Source: Lachnospiraceae bacterium
Lineage (GTDB): Bacteria > Bacillota > Clostridia > Lachnospirales > Lachnospiraceae
Assembly (NCBI GenBank): GCA_016286035.1
Contig: JAEERY010000052.1
Location: 1 to 64,000 of the forward strand
Length of the DNA stretch: 64,000 bases
Direction: 5' to 3'
The notes beneath the pieces were generated by a model, which worked only from the letters and a program-made list of their open reading frames with translations, made no database searches and had not been told where the DNA came from. The translations under genes were made by a program, and so were the position numbers. Below are positions 43,942-52,687 of this stretch, piece by piece. How positions within the stretch are numbered: the first letter of the stretch is position 1; each line of letters starts with the position of its first letter.

Positions 43942-43970
43942 TGTAACGAAATGAAACTTCCTCCGTCTAA
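43942..43970 (+). promoter_or_regulatory. Candidate ECF-type autoregulated promoter
   Basis: TGTAAC at 43942-43947, 16-base spacer, CGTCTAA at 43964-43970, the -35/-10 style of many Firmicute ECF sigma factors. A start near 43976 would exclude the early ATG at 43951 and supports the ATG at 44008 for the sigma gene. Confidence 0.55.
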
Positions 43971-44007
43971 CAGACGAGATCAAAAGAAAGGAAAAGCACG
44001 ACGATAC

Positions 44008-44493
44008 ATGGATAAGAACACCGCCGAAAAACTATATGAGGCTTTTTATATGAAGGTGTTTTCTTACGTTATGACGCTTACGAGAGATCAGAACGATGCC
44101 ATGGAGATCACGCAGGAAACATTTTACAGGGCGATCTCCACAGAAAAGACGTTCAAAGGCGAGAGCGAAAGCTTTACATGGCTTTGTGCGATTGCAAAGA
44201 ACTACTTTATCGACGAGAAACGGCGCCAATCAAGGTTTGATGACGTACCTCTCGATGAACAGCAGGATACTAAGAAAAGCTTGGAGAAGAGTCTGATGGA
44301 CTCAGACACTTCGATACGTATTCACCGTATACTTCATGATATGGACGAGCCATATAAAGAAGTATTCCAGTTAAGGGTGTTTGGAGAATTATCCTTTAAG
44401 GAGATATCATCTATTTTCGGAAAAACAGAAACCTGGGCCCGGGTTACATATCATCGTGCAAGAATAATGATTAAAGAAAGGATGGAAGAATAA
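44008..44493 (+). CDS. ECF-type RNA polymerase sigma factor
   Basis: A 161-residue ECF sigma factor with region 2 (AMEITQETFYRAIS, FTWLCAIAKNYFIDEKRR) and region 4 (LRVFGELSFKEISSIFGKTETWARVTYHR). It is a clear paralogue of the reverse-strand factor at 16412. The ATG at 44008 is chosen over the in-frame ATG at 43951 because the predicted ECF promoter lies between them; AAAGGA is present but 15 bases away. Its stop overlaps the anti-sigma start (TAATG). Confidence 0.88.
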   Translation: MDKNTAEKLYEAFYMKVFSYVMTLTRDQNDAMEITQETFYRAISTEKTFKGESESFTWLCAIAKNYFIDEKRRQSRFDDVPLDEQQDTKKSLEKSLMDSDTSIRIHRILHDMDEPYKEVFQLRVFGELSFKEISSIFGKTETWARVTYHRARIMIKERMEE

Positions 44494-45452
44494 TGAAATA
44501 CGAATGCGACGTAATAGAAGATCTTTTACCATTATACAAAGACGGCGCATGCAGTGAAGCAAGTACAAGGGCTGTAGAGGAACACATCAAAGAGTGTCCC
44601 AAATGTGCGAAGATCCTTAATGCGTTAGAAGATACAGAAATAGATGAACTGATAGTAAGAGAAAGGGATAATATAATAGGATCCCAGTCGAGATATTTTA
44701 AGAGAAAAAGTGCTGTTGCGGGAATGGTAGTGGCTGCGATCTTTGCTTTACCTATCCTGATCTGTCTGATAGTTAATCTGGCAAGCGGTCACGGACTGAC
44801 CTGGTTTTTCATAGTGCTCGCATCAATGATGATACCCACATCGCTTTTTGTGGTTCCGCTCATGGCACCGAAAAACAGGATGTTCTGGACGATGATCTCG
44901 TTTACGGCGAGCCTGATAATACTCTTGGCAGTATGCTGTATCTATTCAAGGGGAACCTGGTTCTTTGTTGCGGCTTCTTCTGTCCTTTTCGGACTCAGTA
45001 TATGTTTTATGCCGTTTATTGCATGCAGAAGACCTGTCAATGAATATCTTAAGAACTTTAAAGGTCTTACGGTCATGGCAGTTGATACATTGACGTTTTT
45101 CTTAATGATACTCTGCATCGGATTGCATGTGCATGTTTCCGGTTTCTTCGGAACAGCTCTTTCAATAAGTGTTCCGATCATCATGATGTGCTGGGTGATA
45201 TTTTTTATCATCAGATACCTTAAGGTAAACGGCATGACAAAAGCAGGTATCTGTATAATGGCTTTGAGTCTCTTTGGACACTTCGGGACAAAGGCTATTC
45301 TTTATCTTACATTGAAGAACAGCAGTAACGGAGGAGTTCAGGTTTATTCGGAACCTTCTATGATAAATGTTATCGCTGGGCTTGTTGTAGGTGCAGTGTT
45401 TATATTGATCGGAATGTTACTCAAAAACAAGGGGGAGAAAAACAATGATTAA
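44493..45452 (+). CDS. Polytopic zf-HC2 anti-sigma factor
   Basis: A 319-residue protein. The N-terminal zinc finger has C5 and H31-X3-C35-X2-C38 with DLLPLYKDG, as in cognate anti-sigma factors. Unlike the protein at 15451 it is followed by about seven transmembrane helices rather than one, so the signal may come from the membrane itself. It overlaps the sigma gene by one base and the next gene by 8 bases. Confidence 0.85.
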   Translation: MKYECDVIEDLLPLYKDGACSEASTRAVEEHIKECPKCAKILNALEDTEIDELIVRERDNIIGSQSRYFKRKSAVAGMVVAAIFALPILICLIVNLASGHGLTWFFIVLASMMIPTSLFVVPLMAPKNRMFWTMISFTASLIILLAVCCIYSRGTWFFVAASSVLFGLSICFMPFIACRRPVNEYLKNFKGLTVMAVDTLTFFLMILCIGLHVHVSGFFGTALSISVPIIMMCWVIFFIIRYLKVNGMTKAGICIMALSLFGHFGTKAILYLTLKNSSNGGVQVYSEPSMINVIAGLVVGAVFILIGMLLKNKGEKNND

Positions 45453-46383
45453 GCTTAAAGGTATTATTTGCGCATCAGCGATACTGGCTATGATAGCCTG
45501 TTTGGGCGGCTGTTCATTTGCTACGAAAACAAGTTATATATATGACAACGGAGACAAATATACGGCAGGTGACCGTGAGATCTCAGATAAGATCGAAAAT
45601 ATCGATATAGATTATATGTCAGGCTCGGTAAAGCTTATAGGCTCCGATGCTGACTGTGTAACCATAGAGGAGACAGCTGCAGTTAAGCTGGACGATAAGA
45701 GAAAAGTTCACACATGGGTTGAAGGATCAACACTTCATGTGAGATATTGTGCTTCAGCAAAGAGTCTGGATCTTAATAACCTTCAGAAACAGCTGATCAT
45801 CACTATCCCTGAAGATGAGATCCTTTCGGATCTTACCGTTGATGTTTCTTCGGCAGAAGTAAGCTGTGAAAATTTCAAGTCTGATAAAGTGGATATAGAG
45901 GCAAGCTCCGGCAGCATTCTGGCACAGTGTGAAGCAGATATGATAAAGCTTGCAGCTTCTTCGGGCAATGTATATTTAAACCAGACCGGAAAAAGTAATG
46001 ATATATCGATCAAAACATCTTCAGGTCATATCAATGTAGAAATGGAAGATGCTTCAAAGCTTATGACCACCGCAAGTTCCGGTGATATAACCATAAAAGC
46101 TATCAGTGTAGATGATTTTAAGTCAGAGACATCAAGCGGAGATAATGAATTCAGTTTTGCGACAGCTCCTTTAAGATCAGATATAGAGGCTTCATCCGGA
46201 AATATTACAGTGTATCTTCCCCAAAACAGCGACATTACGTTTGATATGGATCCTGATGAAGATGATTTTTCCTATGATCTGGCATTAACTAAAAATGGTG
46301 ATACCTATGTCTGCGGCGATGGTACGGATATGATGAAAATTGTCGTATCTTCAGGCGAGATCGCTTTAAAGACAATTGAGTGA
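45445..46383 (+). CDS. DUF4097-type beta-repeat lipoprotein
   Basis: A 312-residue lipoprotein with signal peptide ending LGGC and a beta-helical body of repeated SSG strands (IEASSGSILAQ, ASSGNVYLN, TSSGHINVE, ASSGDITIK), typical of DUF4097/YvlB proteins. Such genes often sit beside sigma/anti-sigma or PspC-type envelope-stress genes. It would be anchored to the outer face of the membrane, function unknown. GGGGGAG precedes the ATG. Confidence 0.85.
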   Translation: MIKLKGIICASAILAMIACLGGCSFATKTSYIYDNGDKYTAGDREISDKIENIDIDYMSGSVKLIGSDADCVTIEETAAVKLDDKRKVHTWVEGSTLHVRYCASAKSLDLNNLQKQLIITIPEDEILSDLTVDVSSAEVSCENFKSDKVDIEASSGSILAQCEADMIKLAASSGNVYLNQTGKSNDISIKTSSGHINVEMEDASKLMTTASSGDITIKAISVDDFKSETSSGDNEFSFATAPLRSDIEASSGNITVYLPQNSDITFDMDPDEDDFSYDLALTKNGDTYVCGDGTDMMKIVVSSGEIALKTIE

Positions 46384-46388
46384 CAGTT

Positions 46389-47327
46389 ATGAAAATGAAA
46401 ATATTCAGAAAGGCACTACTGATACTGGTTTTGTTTTTTTCTGTAAGTCTTATGGGACTGTTCATATATAACAGGATAATGTTAAAAAAGGATGCAAGGC
46501 TGCTTGAGAAGCATGTTGGGCAGATGGTTGAAGTAGACGGACATGATATGTGTGTTTATTTTGAGGGGGAAGGCGATCATACGATCGTGTTTATGTCCGG
46601 CTGGGGGGAGCCTTCACCCATATATGATTTCAAGGCTCTGTATAAGGAGCTTAGTGATGACTACAGGATCGTGGTCATAGAGAAATTCGGTTACGGCTTT
46701 TCAGATGAAGCACAAGGCAGGAGATCTTTCTATACAATACTGCGCCAGGACAGAGAGGCGCTTGAAAAAGCAGGTATTAACGGACCATTCGTACTCTGCC
46801 CGCATTCCTTATCTGGCTTGGAAGCCATCCTCTGGGCTCAGGAGTATCCGGATGAAGTGGAAGCGATAGTAGGTTTGGATATGATGGTCGCCAATGCAAA
46901 TGTTCAGGCCAAGAATAAAGTATTAAATGACCTGGTAATGGATATAAACAGCTTTGCAAAGAATGTCGGTCTGCTGCGCCTGATAGATCCTGATACAACA
47001 GGAACGCTGACTGAAGAAGAAAGGAAGACCGTAAAAGCTTTGTATTGCAGGGATACTGCAAACGATACAGTCAGAAACGAAAGAGATGTGGACAATATTA
47101 AGGAAGTAAGTATCGCGATATACAGTACACCTCTTCCTACTGTTCCGACCATTCAGTATATCACTGAGGAAGATGAAGATGATATATGGATCGTATCCGC
47201 ACAGAAACTAGCAGATGCATCACAAGACGGACACGTAGTAAAACTTGACTGCGGCCATTATGTTCATCACTATGAATATGAACGTATAGCCAAAGATATG
47301 AAAGATCTGATCGAAGGGCTTGAGTAG
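46389..47327 (+). CDS. Membrane-anchored alpha/beta hydrolase
   Basis: A 312-residue protein with an N-terminal transmembrane segment (about 7-27) and an alpha/beta-hydrolase domain: TIVFMSGWGEPSP (oxyanion region), CPHS140LSG (nucleophile elbow, with Pro where Gly is usual) and DCGHYVHHYE (catalytic His). It probably cleaves an ester or amide outside the membrane. The start may be the ATG at 46389 or a GTG at 46380 overlapping the previous stop. It ends the sigma operon, followed by a terminator. Confidence 0.82.
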   Translation: MKMKIFRKALLILVLFFSVSLMGLFIYNRIMLKKDARLLEKHVGQMVEVDGHDMCVYFEGEGDHTIVFMSGWGEPSPIYDFKALYKELSDDYRIVVIEKFGYGFSDEAQGRRSFYTILRQDREALEKAGINGPFVLCPHSLSGLEAILWAQEYPDEVEAIVGLDMMVANANVQAKNKVLNDLVMDINSFAKNVGLLRLIDPDTTGTLTEEERKTVKALYCRDTANDTVRNERDVDNIKEVSIAIYSTPLPTVPTIQYITEEDEDDIWIVSAQKLADASQDGHVVKLDCGHYVHHYEYERIAKDMKDLIEGLE

Positions 47328-47358
47328 ATTGCATTATTGAATTGATATATATTTGATA

Positions 47359-47410
47359 AGTAACCGGCAGGTAACTATAATTAAGTTATCATTCGGTTAC
47401 TTTTGTTTTT
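47359..47410 (+). terminator. Rho-independent terminator
   Basis: AGTAACCG at 47359-47366 pairs perfectly with CGGTTACT at 47394-47401, with an inner TAACT/AGTTA stem, followed by TTTGTTTTT. It closes the 44008-47327 operon. Confidence 0.85.
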
Positions 47411-47476
47411 ATGAGTTATCGGATATTATGAAAACATGCTGTTATAGAGATTATATTTATGATACGGGGTTATAAC

Positions 47477-48397
47477 ATGATCAGAACAAAGCAGTTTCAG
47501 ATACTTACAGATATTGAGCTTGTATATAGACTCATGACAGAAGTGTATAACCATGAAGAGAGCAACGGGCCTGCAGAACCGTTCTTTGAATATGCGATAA
47601 CTTCTCCCTGGATGGATAAGGACTTTCTTAGATTGAACCGATTCTGGCTGGATGGAGATGAGCCGGTCGCTTTTGTTTTCTACGAGCAGCCTGTCACATC
47701 ACTTTATTTTGTGCTTAGACCCGGATATGAGTATCTTGCAGGAGAGATGATAGAGTATGCGGAGAATAATTATCCAAAGTTTGATGATCCTTTGGAACTG
47801 GTACTTATCGAAGGTCAGAAAGCTCTGATAGAAGCAGCAAAGGAGAGAGGCTATGAGCTTTCTTATGAGGAACCGGAATACTATTTTGACTTTCGATCAG
47901 GAAAACTTGATCATCAGCTTCCACAGGGATATCATTTCGTGAATCCGTCTACATCAGATCCGCTAAAGACAGCAAGATGTCTCTGGGATGGCTTTAACAA
48001 GTGGGAAATTGGTGAGTTTAAGGATTGGGATATTCCGACAAAAAATGATGGAAGAAGTCCTTTTGAACTATATCAGAATGTACTTGGTGCATCTATTGCG
48101 CCTTCTCCTCATGCGACGTATGAGTATACGACTATCATTGCAGATGAGAATGACGATTATGTCTGTTTTTCAGGTATGTGGTGGTGTCCGCAGATACATT
48201 TAGCTTATATGGAACCGCTTTGTACCGTACCCGAACATCAGCATAAGGGACTTGCAGCAGCTGCGCTTTCTCATCATGACAGCATATTAAGACCACTTGG
48301 GGCTGAGGTGATGACGGGTGGCGGAAACGAGTTTTACAGGAAGATCGGATATCAGTGCAAACGTATATATGGTCATTATTTGAAGAAATCACAGTGA
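47477..48397 (+). CDS. GNAT-family N-acetyltransferase
   Basis: A 306-residue protein, long for a GNAT, probably two GNAT-like halves with the active one C-terminal: EPLCTVPEHQHKGLAAAAL is the acetyl-CoA loop (Q/RxxGxG/A variant) and GGGNEFYRKIGY a typical closing segment. It would acetylate a small molecule or protein amine; the target is unknown. The ATG at 47477 follows ATACGGGG; an ATG at 47459 is the alternative. Confidence 0.82.
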   Translation: MIRTKQFQILTDIELVYRLMTEVYNHEESNGPAEPFFEYAITSPWMDKDFLRLNRFWLDGDEPVAFVFYEQPVTSLYFVLRPGYEYLAGEMIEYAENNYPKFDDPLELVLIEGQKALIEAAKERGYELSYEEPEYYFDFRSGKLDHQLPQGYHFVNPSTSDPLKTARCLWDGFNKWEIGEFKDWDIPTKNDGRSPFELYQNVLGASIAPSPHATYEYTTIIADENDDYVCFSGMWWCPQIHLAYMEPLCTVPEHQHKGLAAAALSHHDSILRPLGAEVMTGGGNEFYRKIGYQCKRIYGHYLKKSQ

Positions 48398-48444
48398 TAG
48401 AATGACGTCTTGGTACAGCAGATCAAAGCGGATAAGGGTATGAT

Positions 48445-49083
48445 ATGAACATTTTTGATGAAGTCAATAATTGGGAGAAAAAGGAAGGCGCTAACCTCTT
48501 TTCTTCGATTCTTAGTGTGAGTGATCCGGTGATCCTTGATTACGGTTGCGGTGCCGGTAATTATTCGTTTGCAGCTGCATATGCTTTTGGACAGAAATGC
48601 AAAGTGTATGCCGTAGACATTAACAAACAGTGTCTGGAATATATAAGTAGCAAATCTAAGGATGAGAAGACTGATTGCATTATACCGGTTGAGGGAAGAG
48701 AGGATTATCGAAATAATTTTGATGACAACTATTTTGACATTGTGATCTATGCTGACATGTTTCATGGAGAAGAGAAGACATATAATGGTCTTCATCGTTT
48801 TGTGATGCTTGAAGAAGCAAAAAGAACGCTGAAAGAAGGCGGAATTCTTGTCGTTTTGCCTTTTCATCTGTCAAATTTTCGAGATAAGGAAAAAAAGAAA
48901 AGCAGGTACACATACAAAAGGATTATAGAAGAAATATGCGAATATGGCTTTAAGTACATTGAAAAGGATCTGCAGGGGATTCATTTCGAGAAAGTTTACA
49001 GCCCTTATTATCAGCAAAAGGGCGGTATCACATTCGATAGTCTTGAACGTGGCAAGTTACTGGTATTTGAGAAAAAGGATTAA
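48445..49083 (+). CDS. Class I SAM-dependent methyltransferase
   Basis: A 212-residue Rossmann methyltransferase. Motif I is LDYGCGAGNYS near 33-43, the acidic residue binding the SAM ribose is in VYAVDINKQ, and the post-motif strand IVIYADMFHG carries the active-site region. The C-terminal half has a lysine-rich loop (RDKEKKKSRYTYKR). The substrate is unknown. It stands in a row of small modifying enzymes. Confidence 0.85.
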   Translation: MNIFDEVNNWEKKEGANLFSSILSVSDPVILDYGCGAGNYSFAAAYAFGQKCKVYAVDINKQCLEYISSKSKDEKTDCIIPVEGREDYRNNFDDNYFDIVIYADMFHGEEKTYNGLHRFVMLEEAKRTLKEGGILVVLPFHLSNFRDKEKKKSRYTYKRIIEEICEYGFKYIEKDLQGIHFEKVYSPYYQQKGGITFDSLERGKLLVFEKKD

Positions 49084-49161
49084 TGATTAAGATACTGTTT
49101 TACACCGATAAACTATTACTTTTTCTATAAGTGAAGAAACTATTGAAAAGGGATAACGATC

Positions 49162-50088
49162 ATGGATGAAAGATATCTGCAAGAGATATTGTCAGAGAAT
49201 TATGGAATTGATAATCATTCTTTGGAATTCTTAAGAGAAGGCGGCGCTCTTACATATATTGTTAACGGAGAGGCAAAATATCTTATTAAGGTTATTGGCG
49301 CTGCTTTTTTTAAGACGGCAAAGCAGTCTGTATCTATTATGAGATATCTGGAGGGAAATGGGTTTCCGGTGCCTAAAACAATATTGACAAAGAGCGGAGA
49401 TGCAATTCTTGAAACGGAATCTGATGGTGAGAAAAAGCTGATCGTTCTCATGGAATTTATTGATGGGGACGAACCTGAACTTGAAACATGTCCATCTGAG
49501 GTCGGAGCTTTGGTAGGTAGATTTCATCAACTTATGAATGAATACCCTGCAGAGCTTGTTCCCCATGGCAAAGAATTCTTTATAGATCGATATCTGGATT
49601 TCCTTCATAAAAAGAATTATCTGCATATAAAAGAGTATGAAGAACTGGGAGAACGTTTGTGGAATAAGGTTAAGGATCTTCCGCATGCGAATTGTCACGG
49701 AGATCTTCACAGAGGAAACCTTTTGCAGAAGCCTGACGGACATATTTACCTTGTGGATTTTGATACTGCTTGCAGGGCACCGGTTATGTTTGATGTCATG
49801 GTAATGTGTGACATGACGGATTATTTTAATCTTAAGCAGGAAGATATTGAACTGACAAAGGAAGTATATCGGAAGTTTCTTTTAGGATATTCGGGTCATT
49901 GTACGCTTAGCCGTGAGGAAATACTGTCTTTTCCGCATTGGGTTGCAATCAGACATTTTCAACTGCAGGCCACAATCCTTGAGATATATGGAATTGACTG
50001 CATAGATGAAGGATTTATTGACAGCCAGCTTTATTGGCTGAACAAATGGCAGGAAGCAATGGCTCAATTTACAGAAAGCCTTCTATGA
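49162..50088 (+). CDS. Aminoglycoside phosphotransferase-family kinase
   Basis: A 308-residue APH-fold kinase. The catalytic loop NCHGDLHRGNLL (H179, D181) and the metal-binding DFD in YLVDFDTACRAP are intact. APH-family proteins phosphorylate antibiotics, homoserine, choline or sugars; this one has no close resemblance to a known resistance enzyme that I can name. AAAAGGGAT precedes the ATG. It is followed by a GNAT gene. Confidence 0.82.
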   Translation: MDERYLQEILSENYGIDNHSLEFLREGGALTYIVNGEAKYLIKVIGAAFFKTAKQSVSIMRYLEGNGFPVPKTILTKSGDAILETESDGEKKLIVLMEFIDGDEPELETCPSEVGALVGRFHQLMNEYPAELVPHGKEFFIDRYLDFLHKKNYLHIKEYEELGERLWNKVKDLPHANCHGDLHRGNLLQKPDGHIYLVDFDTACRAPVMFDVMVMCDMTDYFNLKQEDIELTKEVYRKFLLGYSGHCTLSREEILSFPHWVAIRHFQLQATILEIYGIDCIDEGFIDSQLYWLNKWQEAMAQFTESLL

Positions 50089-50101
50089 TTGGAGAAAAGA
50101 A

Positions 50102-50584
50102 TTGATAGAATTCAAAAAGTTTACTGAATTTCCCAGAGGAACAATGTACGATATTCTTAAAGATGCTTATTCATTTGATAAGAGAAATAAAGAAATATGG
50201 GATGAGAACTGGAAGGAATCGGATGCTTTTTTCTATGATAATCCGGATATAGCTGATAAATATGGTTTGATCACTTGCCTTAATGGTGAACCGATCGGTT
50301 TTGTAGCATGGGATCCAAGAAACAGACCAGAATATGTGGAAATAGGTCATAACGCAATACGAGAGAAGCATAAAGGGAACGGGTATGGCCACAGGCAATT
50401 GGAAGAAGCTCTGAATAGGATTAAAGCATATACCGGTCTGAAACGGATTATTGTATGTACCAATTCAAATCTGGTTGCACCGAAGAATTATGAGTCGGTA
50501 GGTTTTAAACTTTATGATAGAAAAGAAAATGCGACAGAAAGTGCATACACAGGAGATTATCTTTATTATGAAATTGTTTTGTAA
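50102..50584 (+). CDS. GNAT-family N-acetyltransferase
   Basis: A 160-residue single-domain acetyltransferase. The acetyl-CoA loop is HKGNGYGHRQLEEAL and the closing segment is NYESVGFKLYDR. The start is a TTG at 50102 preceded by GGAGAAAAG; no ATG fits before residue 15. It follows the kinase gene by 13 bases. Target unknown. Confidence 0.82.
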   Translation: MIEFKKFTEFPRGTMYDILKDAYSFDKRNKEIWDENWKESDAFFYDNPDIADKYGLITCLNGEPIGFVAWDPRNRPEYVEIGHNAIREKHKGNGYGHRQLEEALNRIKAYTGLKRIIVCTNSNLVAPKNYESVGFKLYDRKENATESAYTGDYLYYEIVL

Positions 50585-50641
50585 AGAGAAAAACCGAAAA
50601 AGGTTAAAAAATTGCTTTGGCAGTTTTACGAGGACAAAAGC

Positions 50642-50734
50642 GTGAGGATAGAAAACAATCTGATCCGAATAAGGGATTTTACCGAGTCTGATCTTCAAAT
50701 AATGTTAAAATGGCTGATGGAGAAAGTGACTTAA
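50642..50734 (+). pseudogene. N-terminal remnant of a GNAT acetyltransferase
   Basis: A 30-codon frame from a GTG at 50642 to TAA at 50732-50734 reads like the first strand and helix of an AAC(6')-type GNAT: NLIRIRDFTESDLQIMLKWL. The rest of the enzyme is absent; the next gene starts 12 bases later. A GAGGA site precedes it. The truncation suggests a deletion that joined this remnant to the deaminase gene. Confidence 0.6.
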
Positions 50735-50746
50735 GTACAAGGGTGT

Positions 50747-51271
50747 ATGGGGATCGATATGGTTGAGATTAATGAGAACTATATGAAAAGGTGTTATGAA
50801 TTAGCGATAAGTGCCGGCAAAAAAGGGTTTGACACTTTTGGGGCGGTATTGGTCTGTGACGGTAAAATACTTGAAGAGGCCGAGAATACTGCTGATTTTG
50901 AAAAGAAGATTTTTGGTCATGCAGAATTCAATCTTGTGCATAAATGCGCCAATAAATATACAGATGACATTTTAGAAAAATCTGTAGTCTACACGAGCTG
51001 TGCCCCATGTGAGAGATGCCTGGCAGCAATAGCTTCACTGGGAGTGCATCAGGTTGTATGCGGAGTTTCATACAAAGAATTCTGCAAACTGCTTCCGTTT
51101 GATTATCAGGCAGTGGATAGAGAAGGTTTACTTAAGCAGCTTGGAATAGATATGACACTTACGGAATCAGTGCTTGAAGATGAGGGCATGCACGTCTTTG
51201 AATGGTGGGGCGGTGAATATCGTCCGTTAGAAGAACTTATTGCAGAAATGGATGAGGTAAAGAAAAAATGA
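50747..51271 (+). CDS. Cytidine/deoxycytidylate deaminase-family nucleoside deaminase
   Basis: A 174-residue zinc deaminase. The active-site HAE (FGHAEFN) and the zinc-binding CAPCERC motif are present, as in tRNA-adenosine, guanine and dCMP deaminases. The C-terminal extension (HVFEWWGGEYRP) is unusual, so the base it acts on is unclear. The start is ATG at 50747 after AAGGG, or the in-frame ATG at 50759. It overlaps the phosphatase gene by an ATGA junction. Confidence 0.82.
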   Translation: MGIDMVEINENYMKRCYELAISAGKKGFDTFGAVLVCDGKILEEAENTADFEKKIFGHAEFNLVHKCANKYTDDILEKSVVYTSCAPCERCLAAIASLGVHQVVCGVSYKEFCKLLPFDYQAVDREGLLKQLGIDMTLTESVLEDEGMHVFEWWGGEYRPLEELIAEMDEVKKK

Positions 51272-51720
51272 TAAAGGTTTTATTCATTTGCTGGGGCAAT
51301 ATCTGTAGATCGCCCATGGCGGAGTTTATTTTGAAGGATATGGTAGAAAAGAGGGAGATATCTGGTGAGTTTCATATTGAGTCGGCAGCGACATCAACAG
51401 AAGAGATAGGCAACCCAGTTTATCCGCCCGCAAAAGCCGAACTGGCACGACATGGTATCAGCTGCGCAGGGAAGACTGCAAGACAGATGCGAAGGGATGA
51501 TTATGATAAGTGGGACTACATAATCGGTATGGAGAGACTCAATATGGGTTATATGCACAGGATACTTGGAGGAGATCCGGACGGAAAAGTAAGTCTTCTT
51601 ATGGATTTTACCGGAAGGTCAGAGGATATTGATGATCCCTGGTATACCAGGGATTTTGGCGGCGTGTATAAGCAGATAGTCAGAGGGTGTGAAGCGTTTC
51701 TTGAACACCTTGGATACTAA
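51268..51720 (+). CDS. Low-molecular-weight protein tyrosine phosphatase
   Basis: A 150-residue LMW-PTP. The P-loop C8-WGNIC-R14-SP is the catalytic CX5R motif, and the acid is the Asp in IDDPWYTRDF. It removes phosphate from tyrosine residues of cytoplasmic proteins; in bacteria this often balances capsule kinases, none of which are visible here. It is coupled to the deaminase gene by a 4-base overlap and ends the run of small enzymes. Confidence 0.92.
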   Translation: MIKVLFICWGNICRSPMAEFILKDMVEKREISGEFHIESAATSTEEIGNPVYPPAKAELARHGISCAGKTARQMRRDDYDKWDYIIGMERLNMGYMHRILGGDPDGKVSLLMDFTGRSEDIDDPWYTRDFGGVYKQIVRGCEAFLEHLGY

Positions 51721-51759
51721 AAGATACGACATGTGTTTTGATACTCCCTATCAAGCGGT

Positions 51760-51788
51760 TTGCAAAAACTAACAGCTTCTAATATAAT
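51760..51788 (+). promoter_or_regulatory. Promoter, sigma-A type
   Basis: TTGCAA at 51760-51765, 17-base spacer, TATAAT at 51783-51788. It faces the acyltransferase gene at 51818. Confidence 0.75.
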
Positions 51789-51817
51789 AGTACCGAAATT
51801 GTTGGGAGTAATGTTTT

Positions 51818-52588
51818 ATGTTTAGATTTTATACCCTTGTAACTATTACAATACCGTTAATATTATACTATGTTTTGCTTGCAGATTATTATTGTGAACA
51901 CGAGGACAGATATGACGAAAAAGCAAGGTTTGCTCTTGTGCTACGCATAATAGGATCTGTTAAAAGGTTTGGACGTATACGTACCGTAGTCCTTGATGAT
52001 GATAAGCTTCCAAAGGAAGGCGGATATATCATGTATTCGAATCATCAGGGTAAATATGATGCACTGGGTATCATGGAAGCGCACAAGACACCATGCTCTG
52101 TTGTGGCGGATGCCGAACGCAGCCAGATGCTGCTGTTCAATCAGGTTATAAAACTTGTACACGGCAAGCGCCTTGAAAGACACAATATGAGGCAGCAGGT
52201 TACAGAGCTTGAGAAGCTTACCGAGGAAGTAAAACAGGGACGCAGATATATATATTTCCCTGAGGGCGGTTATGATCACAATGGAAATAACTTGCAGGAG
52301 TTTCGTGCGGGTGCTTTTAAATGTGCAGTTAAAGCGCAGGCGACTATAGTTCCTGTGGCTTTATATGATTCTCATCTTCCGTTTGATTTCAATTCATACA
52401 GAAAAGTTACGACTCAGGTATGCTTCCTCGATCCGATATATTATGAGGATTATAAAGGAAAGACTACAAAAGAGATCGGCGAGATGATAAAGCAGCGTAT
52501 TGAGGAAAAACTCGTTGAGCTTGAGGAGAACAGAGCAAGGAACGGATACAATAAAAAATTCAAGATATACAGGGCAGCCCAGCAGTGA
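51818..52588 (+). CDS. 1-acyl-sn-glycerol-3-phosphate acyltransferase (PlsC-like)
   Basis: A 256-residue membrane-associated acyltransferase with an N-terminal hydrophobic helix (7-24). The catalytic SNHQGKYD (NHX4D) and the glycerophosphate-binding YFPEGG motif are intact, and VPVALYDSH completes the family pattern. It probably makes phosphatidic acid from lysophosphatidic acid. It has its own promoter and terminator, so it is monocistronic. Confidence 0.88.
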   Translation: MFRFYTLVTITIPLILYYVLLADYYCEHEDRYDEKARFALVLRIIGSVKRFGRIRTVVLDDDKLPKEGGYIMYSNHQGKYDALGIMEAHKTPCSVVADAERSQMLLFNQVIKLVHGKRLERHNMRQQVTELEKLTEEVKQGRRYIYFPEGGYDHNGNNLQEFRAGAFKCAVKAQATIVPVALYDSHLPFDFNSYRKVTTQVCFLDPIYYEDYKGKTTKEIGEMIKQRIEEKLVELEENRARNGYNKKFKIYRAAQQ

Positions 52589-52605
52589 ATGGGCTCAATA
52601 TAAAA

Positions 52606-52636
52606 AATGTCATTCTGTAGCGAATGGCATTTTTTT
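52606..52636 (+). terminator. Rho-independent terminator
   Basis: AATGTCATTC at 52606-52615 pairs with GAATGGCATT at 52622-52631 (one G-U pair), followed by a seven-base T-run. Confidence 0.88.
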
Positions 52637-52687
52637 ATATTATAATGGAAAAGAAGTCCAAACAGCTTAAGAAAGGAGCGGGATCAT

